64,000 nucleotides of DNA from an uncultured Clostridiaceae bacterium (GTDB taxonomy: Bacteria > Bacillota > Clostridia > TANB77 > CAG-508), in NCBI GenBank assembly GCA_947647275.1, contig CANSJQ010000001.1, forward strand, positions 1 through 64,000, in the 5' to 3' direction. A model generated the notes under the pieces. It saw only the letters and a program-made list of their open reading frames with translations. It did not search any database and was not told the origin of the DNA. How positions within the stretch are numbered: the stretch's first letter is position 1; each line of letters begins with the position of its first letter. The position numbers and the translations under genes are program-made. Shown here piece after piece: positions 1-9,294 of this stretch.

Positions 1-807
1 GCAGATATTGCAGTATTTCCAGAAATGTGGAATACTGGATATGAAATGCTATTTGAAGGAGATTTAAAAGATCAAGTTAATATACCAGAAGAAAAGGTAA
101 ATAAATGGAATAGTAAAGCAATAGAAAATGACAATGAGTTTATTAATAAATATATAAATTTAGCAAAAGAACTTGGAATGGCAATAGCAATTACTTATTT
201 AGAAAAAACTGAACAAAAGCCTAGAAATACAGTTGTTATTATTGATAGAAAAGGAAAAATTATATTAAAATATTCAAAGGTACATACAGTTGATTCTAAA
301 ATGGAAGCATATACTCAATCTGGCACAGAATTTAAAAGTTGCGAGTTAGACTATGGTAGAGGAAAAGTAAAATTAGGCACAATGATTTGTTTTGACAGGG
401 ATTTTCCAGAAAGTGCAAGAATTTTAATGCTACAAGGAAGTGAAATTATACTTGTCCCAAATGCTTGTTATATGTCAAAAATAAGATTAGAACAATTAAA
501 AGTAAGAGCATATGAAAATATGGTAGGTATCGTAACTGTAAACTATGCAAACCATGGAGGAAAATCTTCAGCATATAGTCCAATAGTAAGAAACATAAAT
601 AAGCATGAATTAAATAGCGAAATGTTAGTAATGAATGACAAAGAAGAGATTAAAATTGCACAGTTTAATATGAGTGAAATTAGAGAATATAGAAGTAGAG
701 AAACTTTAGGAGATGCTTATAGGAAACCTTATGCTTATAAACGATTAATAGAAGATAATGTACAAGAACCTTTTATAAGAAAAGATTCGAGAAGAAATTA
801 TAAGTAA
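1..807 (+). CDS. Carbon-nitrogen hydrolase (nitrilase superfamily), 5' truncated by window edge
   Basis: The frame is open from base 1, so the N-terminus lies outside the window and 268 residues are visible. The nitrilase triad can be seen: Glu in FPEMWNTGYE at the very start, Lys in YSKVHTVDS, and Cys in GTMICFDRDFPES. Enzymes of this family hydrolyse amide or nitrile C-N bonds in the cytoplasm; the substrate (omega-amide, carbamoyl compound or other) cannot be read from these motifs. It is followed 20 bp later by a beta-lactamase-like gene with its own RBS, so they may be co-transcribed. The family call is firm; the specific reaction is unknown. Confidence 0.88.
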   Translation, partial: ADIAVFPEMWNTGYEMLFEGDLKDQVNIPEEKVNKWNSKAIENDNEFINKYINLAKELGMAIAITYLEKTEQKPRNTVVIIDRKGKIILKYSKVHTVDSKMEAYTQSGTEFKSCELDYGRGKVKLGTMICFDRDFPESARILMLQGSEIILVPNACYMSKIRLEQLKVRAYENMVGIVTVNYANHGGKSSAYSPIVRNINKHELNSEMLVMNDKEEIKIAQFNMSEIREYRSRETLGDAYRKPYAYKRLIEDNVQEPFIRKDSRRNYK

Positions 808-827
808 GAATTTATAGGAGAAAGTTG

Positions 828-1664
828 ATGGATATAGAAAAAATAATTAAAAATAGTATAGTCAATTTTGATGGAAAAATAGCAATATATTATGATGATT
901 TAAAAGGAAATACAATAAAAATAAATGAAAATGAAAAATATAATTCTGCAAGTTGCATAAAAATATTTATTCTAATTGAATTGTTCAATCAAATTAATAA
1001 AGGAGTAATAAATCGTGACAAAGAACTAAAATATGAAGAAAAGGACTATGTAAATGGTAGTGGCATTTTAAGGTATTTAAGTAAAGGAATAAAACTTCCA
1101 ATATTAGATATTGCAACACTAATGATGATTATAAGTGATAATGTTGCTACTAATATATTGATAGACTTCTTAGGAATAGAAAATATAAATAAAAATATAG
1201 AAAATATAGGATGCAACAACACAAAACTATATAGTAAATTTAAGTCAGTTGAAAATGAAATATTTTCAGAAACTACAGCTTATGACTATTATTTAGTATG
1301 GAAAAGATTAAACAATTATGAATTATTTAATAAAGAAATAACACAAGAAATAATAAGTATTATGAAGAATCAAAAATATCATGAAATGGTTGGAGATGGA
1401 ATTGATAAGGTTTATAAAGAAATAGAAAAACCAATTGTTAATTATATAGTAAGTAAAAGTGGAAAATATGAATCAGTAAGAAATGATGGTGGAATAGTAT
1501 CAACAATATATGGTAATTATATTTTAACAATTATGATAAAAGATTTTAAAGATACAAATTACTTGAATGATGAGTATGTTTATAATATGGGAAGAAAGAT
1601 AAGTAATATAATATTTAATGAATATATGAGAAATCGGACAAAAATAAAAGTAATAGATAATTGA
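828..1664 (+). CDS. Class A beta-lactamase-like serine hydrolase
   Basis: The serine beta-lactamase/penicillin-binding fold is indicated by the ordered motifs SxxK (SCIK, about residue 43), SDN (SDNVATN, about residue 103) and KSG (about residue 210). No signal peptide is visible, which is unusual for a secreted lactamase, so a cytosolic peptidase/esterase-like role is possible. The track starts at TTG 825; I prefer ATG 828, seven bases after AGGAG. An in-frame CGG (1635-1637) lies ten codons before the annotated stop. If that CGG causes a +1 shift, as at other sites in this window, the protein would end four codons later at TAA 1645-1647 with tail GQK. The conventional stop is annotated here. 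Confidence 0.8.
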   Translation: MDIEKIIKNSIVNFDGKIAIYYDDLKGNTIKINENEKYNSASCIKIFILIELFNQINKGVINRDKELKYEEKDYVNGSGILRYLSKGIKLPILDIATLMMIISDNVATNILIDFLGIENINKNIENIGCNNTKLYSKFKSVENEIFSETTAYDYYLVWKRLNNYELFNKEITQEIISIMKNQKYHEMVGDGIDKVYKEIEKPIVNYIVSKSGKYESVRNDGGIVSTIYGNYILTIMIKDFKDTNYLNDEYVYNMGRKISNIIFNEYMRNRTKIKVIDN

Positions 1665-1680
1665 TAAAAAGGAGAAGAAC

Positions 1681-2433
1681 ATGATAAAACTAAATAATAA
1701 TGAAATGAATAAAATAGAACATTTATTTAATGATATAAAATTTTATATGGGTAAATCGGTTTTAGATGGGCTTATGGGAGAAGCATATACTGATAATTTA
1801 GAAAATCCCACGATTGCATATTTATTAGTTAGACAATATTGTTTTATAAATGGTAATAGTAACTCAGTATTGGCAAAACAAGTATTAAAAACACTTCCAA
1901 AGACTTGTAAAAGAATTATTGCAAAAGATAACTGGAATAATGTTATTGAAAGTACATATAATGATTTTGAAAAGAGTAATAGATATTCTTTAAAAAAGGA
2001 AAAAGATATATTTAATAAACAAAGGCTAAAAGAATTTTGTAAAAATTTAAGTAGCGAATATGAAGTAAAAACAATTGATGAAAGAATATATAAACTAATT
2101 AAAGCAGATGATGAAGATCCTAAACAAATGAAAATAACAGATGATTATATGAACAAAGGAATAGGAGTATGTTGTTTTAGAGATGATGAAATTGTTGGAA
2201 TATGTAGTTCAAATATTATTTACAAAGATGGCATAGAGATTAATATAAGAGTCAAAGAAGGATATAAACATAAAGGAATAGGAACTGCAATGGCATCAAA
2301 ATTAATACTAATGTGTTTAGAAAAAGGAATATATCCTAGTTGGGATGCTGCAAATTTAACTTCATTAGAATTAGCTAAGAAATTAGGTTATAACTATGAT
2401 TCTGAATATACCATATATAAAATTAATGAATAA
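1681..2433 (+). CDS. GNAT family N-acetyltransferase
   Basis: This 250-residue protein has a variable N-terminal half and a C-terminal GNAT fold. The acetyl-CoA-binding motif A is visible as RVKEGYKHKGIGTAMAS (R/QxxGxG/A type), followed by the typical last strand containing LGYNYDSEYTIYKI. The two-part architecture resembles the GNAT_acetyltran group that includes zwittermicin-resistance-type enzymes. The acceptor substrate is unknown. ATG 1681 follows GGAGAAG. The gene sits 16 bp after the beta-lactamase-like gene, consistent with one transcript, and a very large hairpin begins three bases after the stop. Confidence 0.82.
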   Translation: MIKLNNNEMNKIEHLFNDIKFYMGKSVLDGLMGEAYTDNLENPTIAYLLVRQYCFINGNSNSVLAKQVLKTLPKTCKRIIAKDNWNNVIESTYNDFEKSNRYSLKKEKDIFNKQRLKEFCKNLSSEYEVKTIDERIYKLIKADDEDPKQMKITDDYMNKGIGVCCFRDDEIVGICSSNIIYKDGIEINIRVKEGYKHKGIGTAMASKLILMCLEKGIYPSWDAANLTSLELAKKLGYNYDSEYTIYKINE

Positions 2434-2436
2434 ATA

Positions 2437-2554
2437 AAATCCTATTAGATAATTCTAATGTGCTTTATAAAATCAAGTCAAGGTTAAATACATGTGCTAT
2501 CGCACAACCTTGACTTAATTTTAAAAACACATTAATTTTCAACTAATAGGATTT
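2437..2554. repeat. 118-bp near-palindromic hairpin element
   Basis: The ends are a perfect 12-bp inverted repeat (AAATCCTATTAG / CTAATAGGATTT). Inside are further matched arms (TCAAGTCAAGGTT / AACCTTGACTTAA) and a central GTGC-TATC-GCAC loop, so almost the whole element can fold on itself. It starts just after the GNAT stop codon and lacks a T-run. It could be a MITE-like insertion or a transcription-blocking hairpin. Confidence 0.65.
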
Positions 2555-2599
2555 AAGGATAAGTATATTTAATCAAGTAAACATAAATATTACAAGAAC

Positions 2600-2785
2600 A
2601 GAAATACCTCATTGAAAATGAGGGCAGGAAAGCATGCTTAACGCAATGCCTATACACATTGAAGGACAAGCCTTCAAGAGTTAATAAAGAAACAAAAATT
2701 TTAAGCAAATATGATGTAAAAATTCACCGAGTAAACTGGCTCAAACCCGCTATTCTTCGTTAAAATTGAAAATAGTGAATTGGAA
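2600..2785 (+). other. Intergenic region with serial hairpins, possible structured RNA
   Basis: Between the GNAT gene and the NUDIX pseudogene no ORF is seen. Several adjacent hairpins are visible: CCTCATT-gaaa-ATGAGG (2607-2623), GGCA...TGCC enclosing AAGCATGCTT (2623-2650), GAAGG-acaag-CCTTC (2661-2675), and a longer stem AATTCAC...GTGAATT (2721-2781). I could not match this to a known riboswitch or RNA family. The strand is assumed to follow the neighbouring genes. It may be a structured RNA or a mobile-element remnant. Confidence 0.3.
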
Positions 2786-2925
2786 AATTAAAAAAGTTCA
2801 CTTAGTGTACTTATATAAATCAAAAAATATACGTTTACAATAATGAAGCCAGATATTCATTGGAAGTTATCTAGACTTATGTTATCATAGTTGAAATAGA
2901 ATAGTAATTTGTAGGGAGAAATATT

Positions 2926-3401
2926 ATGGGATATATAAGTGATTTAAGAAAATATGTTGGTCATGAGCCAATACTTACTGCTGGAGTAGGATTATTTGTT
3001 TTCAATAATGAAGATAAGGTTTTAATGTAACTTAGAACTGATCATAATTCTTGGGGATTTTCAGGAGGAGCTATGGAACTTGGGGAAAGTTTTGAAGAGG
3101 TTGCAATAAGAGATTAAAAGAAGAAACTAATTTAAAAGCTGATGAATTAAAGTTAATTAAAGTTTTATCTGGGAAAGATACATATAGGGTATATCCAAAT
3201 GGAGATAAATTATATGACATTACAGCAATATTTGTAATAAAAAAATATCATAATGATTTAAAAGTAAATGATAATGAATCCAAAAAATTAGAATGGTTTA
3301 AAATAGATAATTTGCCAGAGAATATGACAGAATATACTAAAAATTATATAAAAAAGTTCGAAAATATTTTAGAAGAAGCTTTAGAAGAATTTGAAAGATA
3401 G
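2926..3401 (+). pseudogene. NUDIX hydrolase pseudogene
   Basis: Translation gives a typical NUDIX start (ILTAGVGLFVFNNEDKVLM), then an in-frame TAA (3028-3030) where Gln (CAA) is expected, then LRTDHNSWGFSGGAMELGESFEEVAIR. One base is missing near 3112-3115, so the rest of the NUDIX box (KEETNL) and the C-terminus (ending LEEALEEFER) lie in another frame. Two independent lesions argue for a dead gene. Neither lesion involves CGG, unlike the frameshifts elsewhere in the window. Confidence 0.8.
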
Positions 3402-3457
3402 TTAAACTACAAATTGTAGATTAAAGGATTTATGGTAATTTATATGGAGGAATATAT

Positions 3458-3541
3458 ATGAATATAAAAGTCGTTACAGGTGGAATCTTAGAAAAAGATG
3501 GAAAGTTTTTATTAGTTTTGAGAGAGAAGGGAAAAATGTAG
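3458..3541 (+). pseudogene. Truncated NUDIX hydrolase fragment
   Basis: A good RBS (GGAGG) precedes an ATG encoding only 27 residues (MNIKVVTGGILEKDGKFLLVLREKG...). This looks like the first strand of a second NUDIX protein before a TAG stop, and no continuation is seen downstream. It is probably a remnant and adjoins the previous decayed NUDIX gene. Confidence 0.5.
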
Positions 3542-3585
3542 TATAATTTAATAATAAAAAATATGAATATTTGGAGATAAAACTT

Positions 3586-3622
3586 AAATAAAAGACTTTT
3601 TATAAGGGCTTTTATTTTTTTT
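3586..3622 (+). terminator. Rho-independent terminator
   Basis: The stem AAATAAAAG / CTTTTATTT is followed by a run of T. It ends the decayed NUDIX region before the next gene. Confidence 0.65.
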
Positions 3623-3670
3623 TATGTTATGATAGAATATTAATTAATATAAGTGGATAGAGGAAAGCAA

Positions 3671-4114
3671 ATGACAGAGGTATATAGAGAAGCATTTACA
3701 GAAGTAAATGAAATTTTAAAGTATTTAAGTGAAAATTTATTAAGGAAAATTCCAAAGGAAATTATAGATAATATAAAAGAAAACATGTCTACATCATATG
3801 AATTAGAATATGATAATACTAAAGGGTTAAATGAACAAAATTTAAAACAAGAAACAAGAGCAATATTATCTGTAATATATAGGGATTATATTTGTGATGA
3901 AAATATAAAACAAGAAATAATACAAAAAGATAGAAAAGAATGGTTTGAATTAGAAAAAAAGAAAGGATATGGAAATACAAATATATTCAAGAAACAAAAT
4001 ATTCAAAATAAAGATATAGAAGAAAATAAAGCTTTACAAGTAGTAAGAAAACAAAATATTATTATAAAAATAATAGATAAGATAAAAATAATGTGGAGGA
4101 AAATACGTGGATAA
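3671..4114 (+). CDS. Conserved clostridial hypothetical protein (small partner of the HD protein)
   Basis: This is a 147-residue charged, helical protein with no signal peptide or catalytic motif that I recognise. Recurring features of what I believe is a small clostridial family are visible: RKIPKEIIDNI, an EYDNTKGLNEQNL segment, and ILSVIYRDYICDE. The track begins at GTG 3653, but AGAGGA lies just before ATG 3671, which is the better start. Its last eight bases overlap the GTG start of the 1240-residue HD-domain gene, so the two are translationally coupled and probably work together. No function is assigned. Confidence 0.6.
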   Translation: MTEVYREAFTEVNEILKYLSENLLRKIPKEIIDNIKENMSTSYELEYDNTKGLNEQNLKQETRAILSVIYRDYICDENIKQEIIQKDRKEWFELEKKKGYGNTNIFKKQNIQNKDIEENKALQVVRKQNIIIKIIDKIKIMWRKIRG

Positions 4115-7100
4115 AACTAAAAAGTTTGAAACTGTAGTAAAATATTTAAAAAATGAGATTGATTATAACCAATTAGGAGATGAATTATTAGAAGGAAAAA
4201 ATATAGACTTTTTTGAGGATGACAATTATCAAAAATATAAGCAAGAAGAAATTAAATTATTTAAAGACCACGAATTTTATCAATATTTAATAGATAATGA
4301 TTGTCTAGTTATAGCAATGAAAGAACATACAAATATATTAAGCGATTATCTTAATACTCGTAATATACAATCTGATGAAGATTATATAGAAAGAAAACAA
4401 TTAATCGATGCAATTATCTCAATATCAGATAAAGACAAGCTAGATATATTGAATTGTACAGAAGAGGAAGAATATGAAGAAGAGATATTTTATAATCCTA
4501 TAACATCAAGAATGGATGCTGAAGTATTAAAAACTATTATTTTGTCACTATCAGAGGAAGAAAGAATAAGATTCTTGCTTAATTCAGACAATAGAAATTT
4601 ACATTTTAGAAGATTAAATGATGAAGATAAAATTGAAATATTTAATTCATTAAGCGAAGAAAATAAAATGAAAATATTCTCAGAAAATACCACTATTAGA
4701 GATGAGGATTGGTCATATACATTTATTCCCTTTTTACGTGGAAGCGATGAGGATATATATGTGAAATTAATAAAAGAACTTGGACTTGATTCAAAAATGA
4801 AAATACTTGTAAATGAAGAAAATAAATTTAATTATATATTACAAGTATTGAACAATGTATATTATTCAGAATATTCAGAAGATAATGGCTTAATAGATAT
4901 AATATTAGAACTTGATACTGAACAGAGAATTGAGATATTAAAAAACTCAAAAGGAAAATATGATAGTTTATTACAAATACTAAAAGAAAATAAAATTCAA
5001 GGTTTATTTTTTAGTATAGAATTTGTAAATGATGAAGTCATAAATATATTAAACAAATATATATTACATGAAACAGAAGAAAAAATAGAAAGTTTTGGAG
5101 AAAAATTAAAAAGAATTGCTAGTATTGATGAAAAAGTATTAAGTGTATATAGATTTGAATTGATCGATTATTTACAAAATGAAAGTGATGATAAAATACA
5201 ATTTTTAGAAGATAACTTAAGAAAATTAAAGAATATAAATGAAGATATATTAAGTACATGCGAATTTGAAATATTAACATTAAAATATAAAGATTTAAGT
5301 ACAAAATTGGATGTTATAACATGTGACTCAGGAGTGCAAAAAAAGATATTAAATTTAGGTGATAATAGATATGAAATATTAGTAAAAGTATTAGATATAG
5401 TAGAAAAAGATGATATAAAAGATTGGATTCCAATCATAGATAACTTGTTAGAAGGATTAAATAATAAAGAATATGAAGACTTATTAGAAAGCATAGAAAG
5501 TTCAAAACTAACAAATGAAAAGACAATTAGAAAGTTACTATATATACTTTCAAATCCAGAAAATATATTTGATATAAAAAGTATAGAAGAAGTAGAAAAT
5601 TTCAATAGAATAGAGTATGTAGAGAAAATCAAACAAGGAGAGATAAGCACAAAATATATTCGTAATTTAGATAAAATAGAAAAGTTACAATTATGTGTAT
5701 TAGAAAAGAAATATGGACAATCTTTAAAAGAAAGTATAAGGTTACTTAAAACATATGGTAACGATTTAGATGAATTTGAATTAAATGATGAAAGAGATGC
5801 AAAAGTAAAGGCATATCTTGAAGCAGTAAGAAATATTTTGAATACATATGATAAAAAAACTTTAGAAGAGCTATATAATAGTAATGAAAATTTACAAGAT
5901 AATTATTTATTTAGCAATATAATAGAAAGTGAAATTAGAACATATTTTGCAAGGCAATCTAACAAAGTATTATATAAAGTAAAAGATGAAGAGAAAATAG
6001 ATATTAACTTACCACTAGCTAAAGGAATAGAAATATATGATGCTGGAGAGAATTTTATAATTGAGTTAACTTCATTAGGTGCTTATAGTAAGTATGATAT
6101 TAATGCAAATTTTAATGATGAATGGAATAGAAAACTAATAAAATCGCATGGATTTTGTACTACTCCTATTGCAAATAATAATATGGCAACAGCAAGAATA
6201 AAGTATGTAGCTTTAGGATTCAACGATTTTGCAGAGAATTCTTTACTTTTATCAGCTCCATGGGATGTAGGGTCAACAAATGCAAATGAAGTGATGAATA
6301 CAAGTCAATATATTAAAGATGGGAGAATATTATATGATATCCCACATAAACAAATTGATAATATTAGACATACTCACCCAGAAAATGTAAGAGAAAGAAG
6401 AGCATTAGATAAAGGAAAAGTATATAAAAAACAACCAGCTTATATAGTTTATATTCCAGAAATTCCGTTAGAAAAATATATAGAATTACAAAAGCAAGGG
6501 AAACTAGATGATAGAGATGAACGAAATAAATTGTTAATAGAGTACACACAAAATGATAAAATATGGGAAAATTCTGTTAGAGCTTCGAGGGAATTTCTAG
6601 TAGAAACAGATGATGGAGAGATGAAACCATCGCCAATTGTTGTTTTAGATAGAACATATATTGCTATTAAAGAAAAGGAAAAGTTAGATGAGCTAGAGAG
6701 AAAATTAAAGGAAACAGGAAATCCAGATTTAATAAATAGAATAATAGTAGATTCGGAAAATAATAGAACAGGTAGCACTTTTTGTGATGAAATTAGGGAT
6801 AAACTATTTTCGCCACAAATATTACAAGATAGAATAGCAAGAATCGAAGAAATAATACAAGAATTAGAGAAAAAAGATAAAAAAATTGCAAATGAATGTA
6901 AGCAAATGTTAATAAAAACAACGATAGAAGAACAACAAAAATATGAATGCTTTGGGTATGACAAAGAATTAAAAACAAAAAGAGGATATAATCATAATGA
7001 ATATCTTAATAAATGGATTGAAGAATACAATAAACCTTATGATATAACAGAATTTAGAAACCAATGTTTAGGTGAAAATGGCAAGCAACAGGTAGCAAAG

Positions 7101-7829
7101 ATTGTTAGACAAATAGAAGAAATGCCAGAGTATCCAAATGAAGGAATTCATTCAAAAAGACATATTCAAAATGTAGTATTATTTTCATATATGATAGCAA
7201 ATAATGAAGGAAAGCTAGATGATGAAACTAAAAGTTTGTTATTACAAGCAGCAAAATATCATGATTCAGGAAGAAATGAAGAATTTCATAATGGAAGAAG
7301 AGCAGATGGAAAAGACGAACATGCTATATACAGTACAAGTGTTGCAAAGAAATATTTAGGCGAGCAAGGTATGGAAAAGAGCAAAATTGCTATGGTGAAT
7401 GTAGCAATTTTATATCATGAACATAATGAAAAAGATATAAATGAATTTGATGAAAAAGCATTTCAAAAAATGTGTTTAAGATATGGAGTTAGAGAGGAAG
7501 ATGTTGAAAATACTAGACTCATGTGTAAATACCTAAAAGATGCAGATACTTTAGATAGAGCAAGATTTAAAGGAAATGCTTCATTGAATCCAAGATATTT
7601 AAGAACAGATACAGCAAAATCATTAATAGGAGAAGCAAAAAGAATAAATGCAAGATATAGGGAACTAGATAGAGAAAATGAAGAAAAATCACTAATTCAT
7701 ATTATTGATGAAGATGAACTTAAAGAAAATAATAATAGAGTATCTGAAAACCAAAGAAGAGAAGCAACAGAGATTTTGAATACAATGATGAAAGAAAAAG
7801 AAGAAAAGGAGTTTAGAGGTAATGAATGA
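4107..7829 (+). CDS. Giant 1240-aa protein with helical repeats and C-terminal HD phosphohydrolase domain
   Basis: GTG 4107 follows GGAGG with seven-base spacing. The first ~600 residues are acidic helical repeats built on motifs such as LSEEERIRFLLNS and LDTEQRIEILKNS, like a scaffold or solenoid. Residues ~650-860 form a distinct domain with LTSLGAYSKYDIN, KSHGFCTTPIANNNMA and DNIRHTHPENV, of unknown function. The C-terminus (~1010-1170) has HD-type metal ligands: HSKRHIQNV, AAKYHDSGR, DEHAIYS and YHEHNE. HD proteins commonly hydrolyse phosphoester bonds in nucleotides or signalling molecules; the substrate here is unknown. No membrane segment is obvious. It overlaps the upstream small gene by 8 bp and a 40-codon ORF downstream. 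A sensor-effector role, perhaps in defence, is inference only. Confidence 0.75.
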   Translation: MDKTKKFETVVKYLKNEIDYNQLGDELLEGKNIDFFEDDNYQKYKQEEIKLFKDHEFYQYLIDNDCLVIAMKEHTNILSDYLNTRNIQSDEDYIERKQLIDAIISISDKDKLDILNCTEEEEYEEEIFYNPITSRMDAEVLKTIILSLSEEERIRFLLNSDNRNLHFRRLNDEDKIEIFNSLSEENKMKIFSENTTIRDEDWSYTFIPFLRGSDEDIYVKLIKELGLDSKMKILVNEENKFNYILQVLNNVYYSEYSEDNGLIDIILELDTEQRIEILKNSKGKYDSLLQILKENKIQGLFFSIEFVNDEVINILNKYILHETEEKIESFGEKLKRIASIDEKVLSVYRFELIDYLQNESDDKIQFLEDNLRKLKNINEDILSTCEFEILTLKYKDLSTKLDVITCDSGVQKKILNLGDNRYEILVKVLDIVEKDDIKDWIPIIDNLLEGLNNKEYEDLLESIESSKLTNEKTIRKLLYILSNPENIFDIKSIEEVENFNRIEYVEKIKQGEISTKYIRNLDKIEKLQLCVLEKKYGQSLKESIRLLKTYGNDLDEFELNDERDAKVKAYLEAVRNILNTYDKKTLEELYNSNENLQDNYLFSNIIESEIRTYFARQSNKVLYKVKDEEKIDINLPLAKGIEIYDAGENFIIELTSLGAYSKYDINANFNDEWNRKLIKSHGFCTTPIANNNMATARIKYVALGFNDFAENSLLLSAPWDVGSTNANEVMNTSQYIKDGRILYDIPHKQIDNIRHTHPENVRERRALDKGKVYKKQPAYIVYIPEIPLEKYIELQKQGKLDDRDERNKLLIEYTQNDKIWENSVRASREFLVETDDGEMKPSPIVVLDRTYIAIKEKEKLDELERKLKETGNPDLINRIIVDSENNRTGSTFCDEIRDKLFSPQILQDRIARIEEIIQELEKKDKKIANECKQMLIKTTIEEQQKYECFGYDKELKTKRGYNHNEYLNKWIEEYNKPYDITEFRNQCLGENGKQQVAKIVRQIEEMPEYPNEGIHSKRHIQNVVLFSYMIANNEGKLDDETKSLLLQAAKYHDSGRNEEFHNGRRADGKDEHAIYSTSVAKKYLGEQGMEKSKIAMVNVAILYHEHNEKDINEFDEKAFQKMCLRYGVREEDVENTRLMCKYLKDADTLDRARFKGNASLNPRYLRTDTAKSLIGEAKRINARYRELDRENEEKSLIHIIDEDELKENNNRVSENQRREATEILNTMMKEKEEKEFRGNE

Positions 7830-7944
7830 TGAAAATGCAAAAGAACAAGAGATTATTGATGAAGCTTATAAAGTTTCAAAAGAAATAAATGAAATATGTG
7901 ATAAAACTAGAAAAAAAGAATTTGGTAATGAAAACGAGAGATAG
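7822..7944 (+). CDS. Small 40-aa ORF overlapping the HD gene, possibly a truncated gene
   Basis: ATG 7822 overlaps the HD-gene stop in the ATGA style and encodes a highly charged helix (begins MNDENAKEQEI). GGAG occurs upstream inside the HD gene. Downstream (7945-8130) another frame encodes a plausible tail (FDKELLGQAARLIKEKRY), which suggests this is the front of a gene broken by later mutations. The intervening 7945-8230 holds no convincing intact ORF. Confidence 0.35.
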   Translation: MNDENAKEQEIIDEAYKVSKEINEICDKTRKKEFGNENER

Positions 7945-8233
7945 ATCAAAAGGAACTTTAAATTTTAAAATCCTCTATGTAGATTGTAATGAGTATAGGA
8001 GATTAGGGATTGCAATGAAACTTATGAGATTTCTACGATATTTATATACTTTGGACTACACAACAACAAAATTTTGATAAAGAATTGCTAGGACAAGCTG
8101 CAAGACTAATTAAAGAAAAGAGATATTAAAAAATAAAACTTAATAAAAATGACCTTGTTGAATTAGAAAAATGTTTATGATAATATATATTAAATAGAAA
8201 ATTAACAAATAAAGAATTGAGGGGAATATAACT

Positions 8234-8713
8234 TTGAAACAAAGTAATAAAGATAAATTGAAACAAAAAAGAATTATCGAAAAAAAGAAAAAAGAAGAAC
8301 AACAAAGGATAATAAATAGACAGATTATAAAGACAATTTCTAATGAACAAATAATAGCACTTAAAAATTTTAATATTAGCACATTTTCAGATAAAGAAGT
8401 AAATAAAGAAGAAATGTTAAGTTGTTTGAGAGTACTTATTGAAATTATAATGAATTCCAGTTATCTTGACGAAGTTATAAGAATGACAAGACAAAATGTT
8501 TCTAGTACTTGGTTTGATAAAGAAGTAAATGAAGAATTTATAAGAGAAATATTATTAAAAGAATTAGAAACAGCAAGAGCAAGCTCAAATGAAAGTATAG
8601 CTTTAAAATTATGTTTTTGGGCTAATAGGATTGCTCATCATCTTGAAAATGAAGTGATTCAAAAACAGCCAAAACATAAAATGAATGAAATATATATATA
8701 CAATATTTTCTAA
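8234..8713 (+). CDS. Hypothetical protein, N-terminal part of a gene likely split at a (TA)5 tract
   Basis: TTG 8234 follows GAGGGG with nine-base spacing. The product starts with a very basic coiled-coil segment (KDKLKQKRIIEKKKKEEQQ) and continues as a helical protein of unknown family. At its end the frame runs through AAA(TA)5C at 8688-8701 and stops ten bases later. Removing one TA unit joins it in frame to the next ORF, giving one ~352-residue protein. This suggests replication slippage (inactivation or phase variation) or a sequencing difference. No recognised domain. Confidence 0.5.
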   Translation: MKQSNKDKLKQKRIIEKKKKEEQQRIINRQIIKTISNEQIIALKNFNISTFSDKEVNKEEMLSCLRVLIEIIMNSSYLDEVIRMTRQNVSSTWFDKEVNEEFIREILLKELETARASSNESIALKLCFWANRIAHHLENEVIQKQPKHKMNEIYIYNIF

Positions 8714-8733
8714 ATCCTAAATATCATTATGAT

Positions 8734-9294
8734 TTGCTTAATGTGCGAGATATAAATAATGGAACTATTTCGCCTGAAATAGTTAAAAGATTAGAGGAGA
8801 TAGTAATCAAAGAATGTACAACATTATGTGATATTGATACAGTAGAAAAATTAAATAATTTGTTTTTAGGACTTAGTATTAGAAATGAATTATGGACTCT
8901 AAAACAACAAATGATAAAATCCATTATTTTAAATATATCAAGAAATGATACTTCTAATGTAAAAGTAACTGCATTAAATGAAAAAAAAGATTTATCTATT
9001 AGTGGTAGTGAAACTATAAGACTCATAATACGAGAAATTAATGGTATTGCTCCAGTAGTAATGCATTGTGATAAAGAAAATGTTGATAACTTTTTACAAC
9101 AAAACGGTATTCAACCAATAGCTTTGGAGACATCTAATAAGATTATAGAATTTGCAAAAAACGGAAAAGTGGGAATTCATTTTATATTAGATGAAGAAGG
9201 TAGTGAAGTTTTAGAATATGAAGCTGATGAAAATGCCAAAGCTAGAATATTAAATGATATTGTGTATAGAGGTGATATTGAAGATGGAAGGTAA
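8734..9294 (+). CDS. Hypothetical protein, C-terminal part of the split gene
   Basis: The frame is open upstream of the nominal TTG 8734 back to the TA tract (reading ...FLNPKYHYDLLNVRD), and no RBS precedes 8734, so it is probably the continuation of the upstream ORF rather than an independent gene. The 186 residues include APVVMHCDKENVDNFLQQNG and KVGIHFILDEEGSEVLEYE, with no family that I can name. Its end overlaps the next small gene by 11 bases, which suggests the trio is one operon. Confidence 0.5.
   Translation: MLNVRDINNGTISPEIVKRLEEIVIKECTTLCDIDTVEKLNNLFLGLSIRNELWTLKQQMIKSIILNISRNDTSNVKVTALNEKKDLSISGSETIRLIIREINGIAPVVMHCDKENVDNFLQQNGIQPIALETSNKIIEFAKNGKVGIHFILDEEGSEVLEYEADENAKARILNDIVYRGDIEDGR

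Noticed and set aside
1635-1637. In-frame CGG near the end of the beta-lactamase-like gene as a ninth frameshift site
   Set aside because: Both readings end within ten codons and the C-terminus is not conserved enough to decide. Listed only as ambiguous.
2926-3401. NUDIX frame break as another member of the CGG frameshift set
   Set aside because: The lesions are a TAA stop and a one-base deletion, neither at CGG, and no other gene needs such repairs. Ordinary decay fits.
7889-8077. 62-aa track ORF between the HD gene and the next ORF
   Set aside because: No RBS, odd composition, overlaps the better-supported 40-codon frame. Probably part of a degraded gene.
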